Source: JAJKJG01 sp036386395 (GTDB lineage Bacteria > Pseudomonadota > Alphaproteobacteria > Rhizobiales > Beijerinckiaceae). From it: a stretch of 18,293 bases of DNA. Of this stretch, positions 8,240 through 14,843 are shown one piece after another. The position numbers and the translations under genes are program-made. The notes beneath the pieces were generated by a model, which ran no database searches, was not told the DNA's origin, and saw only the letters and a list, made by a program, of their open reading frames with translations. Positions within the stretch are counted from its first letter, which is position 1, and every line of letters begins with the position of its first letter. The stretch is from NCBI GenBank assembly GCA_036386395.1, contig DASVVU010000158.1, positions 1-18,293 on the forward strand. The letters are read 5' to 3'.

Positions 8240-9232
8240 TCACATCGCGTTGATCTTGTCGAGCATGCCGGCCGGCCAGCTCTTGGCGAGGTCGGAGGCG
8301 AGGTACTTCTTCTGCGCGAACTCACGGAAGGCCTTGATGTCGGGCGTATAGACGTCGAGCCCCTGCGCCTTGAAGCTCTCGGCGAGCTCGCGCTCTCTCT
8401 TGAGGTGCTCCTGGGTGCTCCACTCGATGGCCTTGTCGGCGGCGGCCTGGAAGGCGGCGCGCTTCTCCGGCGTCATCGCGTTCCAGACCTTGTTCGAGAC
8501 GGCGAGGAGGTCGAAGCCGACGAGGTGCGAGGTGAGGACGATCTGCGAGTGGACCTCGTAGAACTTCATGTTCTGCACGTTCGGGAGCGGGTTGTCCTGC
8601 CCGTCGATCGCGCCGCTCTGCAGGCCCGTGTAGACCTCGGCGTAGGCCATCGGGGTCGGGTTGGCGCCGAGCGACTGGCCGAGGAACTGCCAGGCGTCGC
8701 CGCCCGGCATGCGCAGCTTGATGCCGGCCAGGTCGGCCGGCGTGTTGATCTTCTTCTTGGGCTTCAGGCCCACGTGGCGCACGCCGAAGTAGGTCGGGCC
8801 GAGGATGTGGATGCCGAGCTGGTCCGAGGCCATCTTCCTGAGCTGCTCGCCGACCTCGCTCGCGAACACCTTCTTCAGGTGGTCGGCGTCGCGGAAGAGA
8901 TAGGCCGAGGTGACGATCGACCAGGCCGGGATCTGGTTCGAGATGTCCTGCGGCGCGATGTTGCCCATCTCGAGGTTGCCGCGCTGCATCGCGACGAGCT
9001 CGGTGCCCTGCTTGAACAGCGTGCCGCCGTAGTAGGGCTGGAGCGTGAAGCCGATGCCCTTAATGTCCTCGCCGAACCGCTTCATCATCTCCGCGCGGAT
9101 GTCCTGCTCGGAGAAGACCGCCGAGAAGCGCAGGTTGGTCGGAGCCTGCGCCTGCGCCGGGGCGGCGGCGACCGACGCGAGAAGGACCGCGGCCGCGGCG
9201 ACGAAAGATCGACGGTTCGTTGTGAATGCCAT
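8240..9232 (-). CDS. dctP: TRAP transporter substrate-binding protein (DctP family)
   Basis: The periplasmic receptor that delivers substrate to DctQM. It is 330 residues, typical of the family. A signal peptide covers about 1-29 (RR at 7-8, hydrophobic core, AQAQA cleavage region). The conserved carboxylate-binding Arg is seen in IKLRMPGG (Arg174), and the family motifs QSGAIDGQDNP (205-215) and PTPMAYAEVYTGLQ follow. The ATG at 9232 has a purine-rich GGAGAGG upstream. It is the first gene of the six-gene operon and is divergent from the two GntR regulator genes. Arg174 predicts a carboxylate ligand, in keeping with quinate, shikimate or dehydroshikimate, but the ligand cannot be fixed from sequence alone. 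Confidence 0.94.
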   Translation of the reverse strand: MAFTTNRRSFVAAAAVLLASVAAAPAQAQAPTNLRFSAVFSEQDIRAEMMKRFGEDIKGIGFTLQPYYGGTLFKQGTELVAMQRGNLEMGNIAPQDISNQIPAWSIVTSAYLFRDADHLKKVFASEVGEQLRKMASDQLGIHILGPTYFGVRHVGLKPKKKINTPADLAGIKLRMPGGDAWQFLGQSLGANPTPMAYAEVYTGLQSGAIDGQDNPLPNVQNMKFYEVHSQIVLTSHLVGFDLLAVSNKVWNAMTPEKRAAFQAAADKAIEWSTQEHLKRERELAESFKAQGLDVYTPDIKAFREFAQKKYLASDLAKSWPAGMLDKINAM

Positions 9233-9259
9233 GGGGCGTCCTCTCCTGAGCGATGGGCG

Positions 9260-9273
9260 CGCGGTCGACCGCG
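9260..9273. promoter_or_regulatory. 14-base perfect GC palindrome in dctP leader
   Basis: CGCGGTCGACCGCG is a perfect palindrome that ends 28 bases upstream of the dctP ATG. It could be a regulator site or a leader hairpin. In GC-rich DNA a palindrome of this length can still arise by chance. Confidence 0.35.
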
Positions 9274-9314
9274 TTCTTGGGCCCTTCTTAGCTCAGATCG
9301 ATCCAGAATCAATA

Positions 9315-9351
9315 GGCGAAACGCAGATCATATGATATTTCCGTTTTCGCC
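9315..9351. promoter_or_regulatory. Compound inverted repeat, likely GntR operator in divergent promoter
   Basis: The centre is the perfect 10-base palindrome ATCATATGAT (9327-9336). It is flanked by the outer arms GGCGAAACG (9315-9323) and CGTTTTCGCC (9342-9351), which are reverse complements apart from one extra A/T. The whole structure spans 37 bases in one of the few AT-rich patches of the window, between the divergent dctP operon and the GntR genes. TATGAT, close to a -10 hexamer, is present on both strands inside the palindrome, so a bound regulator could block both promoters. The position and symmetry fit a GntR/FCD dimer site; the assignment is inference. Confidence 0.6.
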
Positions 9352-9383
9352 AGACAGCCGCACGGACGGAGCCGTCAAAACAC

Positions 9384-10052
9384 ATGAGCATCGAGCTGGT
9401 TGCGGCCTCGATCGGCGACCGCGCCTACGAGCGGATCCGGGCCGACATCATTTTCGGCCGCCTCGCGCCGGCGGCGCGGCTGCGGCTCGACCGGCTCGCG
9501 CAGGATTACGGGGCGAGCGTCAGCACGCTGAGGGAGATCCTGAGCCGACTGTCGTCCGAGGGACTGGTGGTCGCCGAAGGCCAGCGCGGGTTCCAGGTCG
9601 CCCCGGTCTCGGGCGAGGGCTTCCGGGACGTCGCCTCGATGCGGCTGCTCCTCGAGACCCATGCGATCCCGATGGCGTTCAAGGCCGGCGACCTCGAATG
9701 GGAGAGCCGCGTCGTCGCGGCGCACCACAAGCTCGCCTCCATGGAGCGGCGGATGACGGCGGGCGAGCGCCAGGGAACGGAGGTCTGGAAGCGCTACGAC
9801 CGGGAGTTCCACCAGGCGCTGATCGAGGCCTGCGGCTCGCAGACCCTCCTCGACCTCTACGCCGGCGTGTTCGACCAGTATTTGCGCTACCAGATGGTCG
9901 CGATCGTGTTCCGCGGCGCGATCGCGGCCCGCGAGCACAAGCTCCTGCTCGACTGCGCGCTTTCGCGCGATGCGGACCGGGCCCGCGAGGTGCTCGCCGG
10001 GCACGTGAACGGTTGCGTCGAGCACACGCTTGCGCGGGGCGCGCTGCCGTGA
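9384..10052 (+). CDS. GntR family transcriptional regulator, FCD domain (first copy)
   Basis: A 222-residue ligand-responsive DNA-binding protein of the FadR/FCD branch of GntR. The winged helix-turn-helix is at about 10-72 (RIRADIIFGRLAPAARL, then SVSTLREILSRLSSEGLV). The helical FCD domain is at about 78-215 and keeps the metal/ligand set Asp139-x3-His143 (DREFH), His185 (REHKLLL) and His207 (AGHV). FCD regulators usually sense a carboxylic acid and act on a neighbouring operon. This one is divergent from dctPQM-aroQ-aroE-quiC, which makes that operon the likely target. The ATG at 9384 has GGAG at 9368-9371. The stop overlaps the start of the second copy. Confidence 0.92.
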   Translation: MSIELVAASIGDRAYERIRADIIFGRLAPAARLRLDRLAQDYGASVSTLREILSRLSSEGLVVAEGQRGFQVAPVSGEGFRDVASMRLLLETHAIPMAFKAGDLEWESRVVAAHHKLASMERRMTAGERQGTEVWKRYDREFHQALIEACGSQTLLDLYAGVFDQYLRYQMVAIVFRGAIAAREHKLLLDCALSRDADRAREVLAGHVNGCVEHTLARGALP

Positions 10053-10726
10053 CGAAGCCCGGAGCCGGCCAGGAGAGCGCGACGGCCGGCGAGAGCGGCT
10101 ATCGCCGCATCCGGACGGACATCGTCTTCGGCCGCCTCGCGCCGGGCCGGAAGCTGAAGCTCGAGCGCCTGAAGGCCGATTACGGGGTCAGCGTCAGCAC
10201 GCTGCGCGAGATCCTGAACCGCCTCACCTCGGAGCGGCTCGTCGTCGCCGAAGGCCAGAAGGGCTTCAGCGTCGCGCCGGTCTCGATCGGGAACCTGAGG
10301 GAGGTCGCGGCGCTTCGCCAGCTCCTCGAATGCCGCGCCATGGATCAGTCGTTCAGGGCCGGCGACATGGAATGGGAGGCCCGCGTGGTCGCCGCCCATC
10401 ACCGGCTCGCCCGCATGGAGGAGCGCATGGCGCGCGGCGACAGGAGCGGGACGGAGGAGTGGAAGCATGCCGATTGGCAGTTCCACCAGGCGCTCATCTC
10501 GGCCTGCGGCTCGCGGATGCTGATCGACACCCATGCCGCGGTCTTCGACAAGTACCTCCGCTATCAGATGATCGCCTTGAGCTACCGCGGCGAGATCGCC
10601 GCGCGCGAGCACGCGGCGCTCCTCGAGTGTGCAATGCAGAGGGACGCCTCGCGGGCCGCCGAGGTCCTCTCCCGGCACGTGGCCGGCGGAGTCGAGCACG
10701 CGCTCGCCACGGGAACGATCGGTTGA
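10049..10726 (+). CDS. GntR family transcriptional regulator, FCD domain (second copy)
   Basis: A 225-residue paralogue of the preceding gene. It starts at a GTG at 10049 that overlaps the previous stop as GTGA, so the two are translationally coupled. The winged helix is at about 18-75 (IRTDIVFGRLAPGRKL, SVSTLREILNRLTSE). The FCD metal set is intact: Asp142-x3-His146 (DWQFH), His188 and His210. By eye the two proteins align without gaps over about 210 residues, with well over half the positions identical. Both FAEGQ-like wing (VVAEGQ-x-GF) and the YLRYQM segment are shared. The open frame upstream of 10049 to 8405 is a shadow of dctP and the first regulator. Divergence is concentrated in the FCD pocket region and the N-terminus, so different ligands are possible. 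Confidence 0.9.
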   Translation: MTKPGAGQESATAGESGYRRIRTDIVFGRLAPGRKLKLERLKADYGVSVSTLREILNRLTSERLVVAEGQKGFSVAPVSIGNLREVAALRQLLECRAMDQSFRAGDMEWEARVVAAHHRLARMEERMARGDRSGTEEWKHADWQFHQALISACGSRMLIDTHAAVFDKYLRYQMIALSYRGEIAAREHAALLECAMQRDASRAAEVLSRHVAGGVEHALATGTIG

Positions 10727-10824
10727 CGGTTCCGAGCTGGCGCAGCGACGGACGTCCGCTTGGGTCCGGGACCAGCCGTGACCGGCGGTTATCCCCGTAG
10801 CCGATCCGACAGTGGTGCTCGACC

Positions 10825-11904
10825 TTACGTCCCGTTTGCCTGCTTCGAGAAGAAACAGGGGAGCTTCAGGTGAACGGCGCACTTCACCCCAGGAGCCAGC
10901 CCTAACGCCTTCACCGTCTCGCGCGCGACTTCGGCGGCGATGACCTGCCTGTCGTGGGCGAGCTCGACCCAGGCCTTCGGCCCGAGCGCGGTGACGAGGC
11001 GCACCGTCGCGAGGCCGGGAAGGCGCGCGTCGGGGCTCGGGGCCGCATCGTCGGCCGAGGTCAGCACGACGTCGTGGGGGCGCACGAAGGCGACGGCGGG
11101 CCCGTCCGGAGGTCCATCCTCCACGGGGAATGCCTTGTCGCCGATGCGCGCATGGCCGTTCTCGACGAGGCAGTCGAACGCGTTGGTGCGGCCGAGGAAG
11201 TCGTAGACGAAGGGTGTCCGCGGCCCCTCGTAGACCTCCGTCGGCGTGCCGGCCTGCTCGATGCGGCCCTTCGCCATGATGGCGACCCGGTCGGCAAGGG
11301 CCAGCGCCTCTTCCTGGTCGTGGGTCACGAACACCGTCGTGAGGCCGGTCTGTTCGTGCAGCTCGCGCAGCCAGCGCCGCAGCTCGACGCGGACCTTGGC
11401 GTCGAGCGCCCCGAAGGGCTCGTCGAGGAGGAGCACCTTCGGCTCGGTCGCGAGCGCGCGGGCGAGCGCGACGCGCTGGCGCTGCCCGCCCGAGAGCTGT
11501 CCCGGGAAGCGGCCGCCGAGCCCGCCGAGCTGCACGAGGTCGAGGAGCCGCTCGACGCGGGCGGCGATGTCCTGCCGCGAGGGGCGCCGCGCGCGCGGGC
11601 GCACCTTGAGCCCGAAGGCGACGTTGTCGGCAACCTTCATGTGCCCGAACAGGGCGTAGTGCTGGAACACGATCCCGACTTGGCGCTCCTCGATCGGCAG
11701 CGTCTGCGCGTCCCGTCCGTCGAACAGGACGCGGCCTTCCTCGGCGAACTCGAGCCCGGCGAGGATGCGGAGCAGCGTCGTCTTGCCCGAGCCGGAGGGA
11801 CCGAGGAGTCCGAGGAACTCGCGGCTTTGGATCGTAAGGTCGATGCCGTCGAGGACGAGGGTCGGCCCGAACCGCTTCGTGAGTCTCTCGACGACGATGT
11901 GCAT
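10825..11904 (-). CDS. cysA: Sulfate/thiosulfate ABC transporter ATP-binding protein CysA
   Basis: The ATPase that powers sulfate uptake, 359 residues. Walker A GPSGSGKTT is at 35-43, the Q-loop Gln at 81, the signature LSGGQ at 137-141, Walker B LLLDEP ending at Glu162, and the switch His195 in VTHDQEEA. A C-terminal TOBE-like domain of about 240-350 (VAFVRPHDV) is typical of CysA. It is the last gene of the sbp-cysT-cysW-cysA operon, starting six bases after cysW. The ATG at 11904 gives the canonical N-terminus (MHIVVERLTKRFG). The C-terminus PCFFSKQANGT is slightly longer than in many homologues. Confidence 0.95.
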   Translation of the reverse strand: MHIVVERLTKRFGPTLVLDGIDLTIQSREFLGLLGPSGSGKTTLLRILAGLEFAEEGRVLFDGRDAQTLPIEERQVGIVFQHYALFGHMKVADNVAFGLKVRPRARRPSRQDIAARVERLLDLVQLGGLGGRFPGQLSGGQRQRVALARALATEPKVLLLDEPFGALDAKVRVELRRWLRELHEQTGLTTVFVTHDQEEALALADRVAIMAKGRIEQAGTPTEVYEGPRTPFVYDFLGRTNAFDCLVENGHARIGDKAFPVEDGPPDGPAVAFVRPHDVVLTSADDAAPSPDARLPGLATVRLVTALGPKAWVELAHDRQVIAAEVARETVKALGLAPGVKCAVHLKLPCFFSKQANGT

Positions 11905-11910
11905 GGGCCC

Positions 11911-12807
11911 TCAATGCACCCGTGTCGCGGCGCCGGCGCTGCCCAGGCGCCATTCGAGCACGGTCTTGATGGCGAGCGTCACGAGGGCCATGAGGGTCAG
12001 GAGGGATGCGACCGCGAAGGCGGCCGCGAAGGCATAGTCGTTGTAGAGCACTTCGATGTGCAGCGGCATGGTGTTCGTCAACCCGATGATGTGCCCGGAG
12101 ACGACCGCGACCGCCCCGAACTCGCCGATGGCGCGCCCGTTGCACAGGAGCACGCCGTAGAGCAGGCCCCATTTGATGTTGGGCAGCGTCACGCGCCGGA
12201 AGGTCTGCCAGCCGTTCGCGCCGAGCACGACCGCGGCCTCCTCCTGCGTCGTGCCCTGGCTGTCCATGAGCGGGATGAGCTCGCGGGCGACGAAGGGGAG
12301 CGTCACGAACAGGGTCGCGAGCGCGATCCCCGGCACCGCGAAGATGATCTTGACGCCGTGCGCGGCGAGCCATGCGCCGAAGAGCCCTTGAAGGCCGAAG
12401 AGCAGCACGTAGACGAGCCCCGCGACCACCGGCGAGACCGAGAAGGGAAGGTCGATGAGGGTCAAGAGCAGGCTCTTGCCCGGAAACTCGAATTTCGTGA
12501 TCGACCACGCCGCCGCGAGCCCGAACAGGGTGTTGAGCGGGACGCAGACCGCCGCGGTGAGCACCGTGAGCCGGATCGCCGCGACGGCCTCGGGCTCGGA
12601 AAGGGCCGCGAAATAGACCCGCGCTCCCTCCCGGAACGCCTCGACGAAGACGACGACGAGCGGCAGCACGAGGAAGAACGCGAGGAACAGGAGCGCGACG
12701 CCGATCAGGACCGCCCGCACGACGGCGGGCTCGGTGAGCGGCAGCCGCGCCCGGCGCGGCACAGGCCCCGCCGCCGCGGCCTTCGCGAGGAGTGCCGCCT
12801 CAGCCAC
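11911..12807 (-). CDS. cysW: Sulfate ABC transporter permease CysW
   Basis: One of the two membrane subunits of the sulfate transporter, 298 residues with six hydrophobic segments (first at about 31-58). The EAA loop that contacts CysA is QEEAAVVLGANGWQTFRRVTLPNI, followed by GRAIGEFGAVAVVSGHI, both characteristic of CysW. The start is a GTG at 12807, preceded by GGAGG about eight bases upstream. It overlaps the cysT stop by eight bases, consistent with coupling. Confidence 0.94.
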   Translation of the reverse strand: MAEAALLAKAAAAGPVPRRARLPLTEPAVVRAVLIGVALLFLAFFLVLPLVVVFVEAFREGARVYFAALSEPEAVAAIRLTVLTAAVCVPLNTLFGLAAAWSITKFEFPGKSLLLTLIDLPFSVSPVVAGLVYVLLFGLQGLFGAWLAAHGVKIIFAVPGIALATLFVTLPFVARELIPLMDSQGTTQEEAAVVLGANGWQTFRRVTLPNIKWGLLYGVLLCNGRAIGEFGAVAVVSGHIIGLTNTMPLHIEVLYNDYAFAAAFAVASLLTLMALVTLAIKTVLEWRLGSAGAATRVH

Positions 12808-13657
12808 CTTGCCGCCTCCGGGTCCAGCCCTGCAGCAGGTTGATCGCGAAGAGGAGCGCGAAGGACGCGATCAGCATCAGGGCCGCGATCACGACGGCGC
12901 CCGCGTAGTCGAACTGCTCGAGCTTGATCACGATCAGGAGCGGCAGGATCTCGGTGCGCCCCGGCATGTTGCCGGCGATGAAGATCACCGACCCGTACTC
13001 GCCGATCGCGCGGGCGAAGGCGAGGGTGAAGCCTGTGAGCAGAGCCGGCAGCAGCGGCGGCAGGATCACCCGCGCAAGGATGTGCGCGCGGCTCGCCCCG
13101 AGCATGGCGGCCGCCTCCTCGGCCCCGCGGTCGAGGTCGCGCAGCACCGGCTCGACCGTGCGCACCACGAACGGCAGCCCGACGAAGACGAGGGCGACCA
13201 GGATGCCGGCTTGCGTGAAGGCGATCTTCACGCCCCCCGCGGCGAGCGGACCGCCGATCCATCCCGTGGTGGCGTAAAGCGACGTCAGCGAGATGCCGGC
13301 GACCGCCGTCGGCAGGCCGAACGGCAGGTCGATGAGGGCGTCGATGAAGCGCCGGCCGGAGAAGCGGTAGCGCACGAGCACCCAGGCGATGAGGAGCCCG
13401 AACACCGCGTTCGCGCAAGCCGCCAGGAAGGCGATCCCGAAGCTCACGCGGAAGGCGGCGAGCGTGCGCGGGTTCGAAAGCTCCGTCCAGACCTTCGTCC
13501 AGCCGACGCCGGCCGCCTGCCAGAACAGCACCGCGAGCGGAATCAGCACGATCAGGCTCAGGTAGGTGAGCGTGAACCCGAGCGTCAGCCCGAAGCCGGG
13601 CAGGACGCGCCGGCGCCGGAGCGCACGTGGGGCGGCGATCGCGGATGCGCCTGCCAT
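12800..13657 (-). CDS. cysT: Sulfate ABC transporter permease CysT
   Basis: The partner permease of CysW, 285 residues with six hydrophobic segments. Diagnostic CysT stretches are LIDLPFGLPTAVAGISLTSLYA, the EAA loop EEAAAMLGASRAHILARVILPP, and FARAIGEYGSVIFIAGNMPG. The ATG at 13657 lies only four bases after the sbp stop. In E. coli nomenclature the same gene is also called cysU. Confidence 0.94.
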   Translation of the reverse strand: MAGASAIAAPRALRRRRVLPGFGLTLGFTLTYLSLIVLIPLAVLFWQAAGVGWTKVWTELSNPRTLAAFRVSFGIAFLAACANAVFGLLIAWVLVRYRFSGRRFIDALIDLPFGLPTAVAGISLTSLYATTGWIGGPLAAGGVKIAFTQAGILVALVFVGLPFVVRTVEPVLRDLDRGAEEAAAMLGASRAHILARVILPPLLPALLTGFTLAFARAIGEYGSVIFIAGNMPGRTEILPLLIVIKLEQFDYAGAVVIAALMLIASFALLFAINLLQGWTRRRQGG

Positions 13658-13661
13658 GGAG

Positions 13662-14678
13662 TCAGCTCCCCGGCCGGTAGATCTGATCGAAGATGCCGCC
13701 GTCGGCGAAGTGCTTTTTCTGGGCCTCCGCCCAGCCGCCGAAGTCGGCGATGGTCAGCATCTCGACCTTCGGGAAGCGGTCGGCAAAGCGCGCCGCGACC
13801 TCGGGCGCGGTCGGGCGCAGATAATTCTCGGCCGCGAGCGTCTGCCCTTCGGGGGTGTAGAGGAAATCGAGATAGCCTTGAGCGAGCGGCCGCGTGCCGC
13901 GCCGGTCGGCCACCTTGTCGACGAGGGCGACCGGGGGCTCGGCCAGGATGCTGAGGGAGGGCGCGACCACCTCGAACTCGCCCTTCGCGACCTCGTTCGC
14001 GGCGACCAAGGCCTCGTTCTCCCAGGCGACGAGCACGTCGCCGATGGCGCGCCGCACGAAGGTGACGGTCGAGCCCCGCGCGCCGGTGTCGAGCACCGGC
14101 GCGTTACGGTAGAGCGCCGCGACGAAGTCCTTCGCCTTCTCCTCGTCGCCGCCGCTTGCCTTGAGGGCATAGCCCCAGGCGGCGAGGTAGTTCCAGCGCG
14201 CGCCGCCGCTGGTCTTCGGGTTCGGCGTCACGATCTGGATGCCGGGCCGGGCGAGGTCCGGCCAGTCGCGGATGCCTTTCGGGTTGCCCTTGCGGACCAG
14301 GAACACGATCGTCGAGACGTAAGGCGCGCTGTTGTGCGGCAGCCGCGCCTGCCAGTCCTTGGGCAAGAGGCCGGCGCGGCTCGCGATCGCGTCGATGTCG
14401 GTCGCGAGCGCGAGGGTGACCACGTCGGCCTCGAGCCCGTAGATCACGGCCCGCGCCTGCGCGCCGGAGCCGCCGTGCGACTGGTAGATCCGCACCGCCT
14501 CGCCGCGCTCGGCCCGCCAGCGGATAGCGAATGCTTTGTTCACGGCCGCGTAGAACCGCCGGGTCGGGTCGTAGGAGGCGTTGAGGAGCGTGCTCTCGGC
14601 AAGCGCCGGCGCGGGCCCGGCCGCCTGCCCCCCGAGGATCAACGCGAGCACCAGGGGGACGAGGCGATGGACCGGCAC
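13662..14678 (-). CDS. sbp: Sulfate-binding periplasmic protein
   Basis: The periplasmic receptor of the sulfate ABC transporter, 338 residues. A signal peptide covers about 1-27 (hydrophobic core LVPLVLALILGG, ending ALA). Family motifs are LLNASYDPTRRFY, QSHGGSGAQARAV, LEADVVTLALATDIDAIA, LPHNSAPYVSTIVFLVRKGNP and TPNPKTSGGARWNYLAAWGY, which line the sulfate pocket. The start is a GTG at 14678 with a strong AGGAGG (14683-14688) four bases upstream. It could equally be named cysP, since sulfate and thiosulfate specificity cannot be separated here. It is the first gene of the operon, with a 165-base upstream gap that would carry the promoter. Confidence 0.93.
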   Translation of the reverse strand: MPVHRLVPLVLALILGGQAAGPAPALAESTLLNASYDPTRRFYAAVNKAFAIRWRAERGEAVRIYQSHGGSGAQARAVIYGLEADVVTLALATDIDAIASRAGLLPKDWQARLPHNSAPYVSTIVFLVRKGNPKGIRDWPDLARPGIQIVTPNPKTSGGARWNYLAAWGYALKASGGDEEKAKDFVAALYRNAPVLDTGARGSTVTFVRRAIGDVLVAWENEALVAANEVAKGEFEVVAPSLSILAEPPVALVDKVADRRGTRPLAQGYLDFLYTPEGQTLAAENYLRPTAPEVAARFADRFPKVEMLTIADFGGWAEAQKKHFADGGIFDQIYRPGS

Positions 14679-14843
14679 AGGCCCTCCTACGAATCGGCTC
14701 GAAACTAATGACTTTCGGAACCCTCGGTTCCGGGCTCGCCAGCACTATGCCTTTGCGCCAGTATCACTTGCGGTCTGCTTAGGCTGGAAAGCGACGTTCG
14801 CTGCGCGAGTTGCAACGACCGGAACTGACCCCAATCGGCACCC
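14679..14843 (-). promoter_or_regulatory. Leader and promoter region of the sulfate operon
   Basis: A 165-base gap with lower GC than the flanking genes. It contains the hairpin CGGAACC/GGTTCCG at 14716-14732 (7-base stem, 3-base loop) and a smaller one, AGCGA/TCGCT, at 14790-14802 that may end the upstream enolase-superfamily transcript. No clear -35/-10 pair or known riboswitch was recognised. Confidence 0.45.
14716..14732 (-). promoter_or_regulatory. Leader hairpin upstream of sbp
   Basis: CGGAACC (14716-14722) and GGTTCCG (14726-14732) are perfect reverse complements around a three-base loop. On the sense strand an A/T-richer stretch (AAAGTCATTAGTTTC) follows, then the Shine-Dalgarno. 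It may be a leader structure or dyad operator; there is no U-run for termination. Confidence 0.35.

Noticed and set aside
10727..10824. Terminator between the convergent second GntR gene and cysA
   Set aside because: Only a short palindrome (CGGACGTCCG, 10749-10758) with no U-run on either strand; too weak to call.
9887..12508. 873-codon minus-strand open frame across the GntR and cys genes
   Set aside because: Spans two real genes and an intergenic gap in the wrong frame; no recognisable domains.
10954..12843. 629-codon plus-strand open frame opposite cysA/cysW
   Set aside because: Antisense shadow; Asp/Glu/Arg-rich with no motifs.
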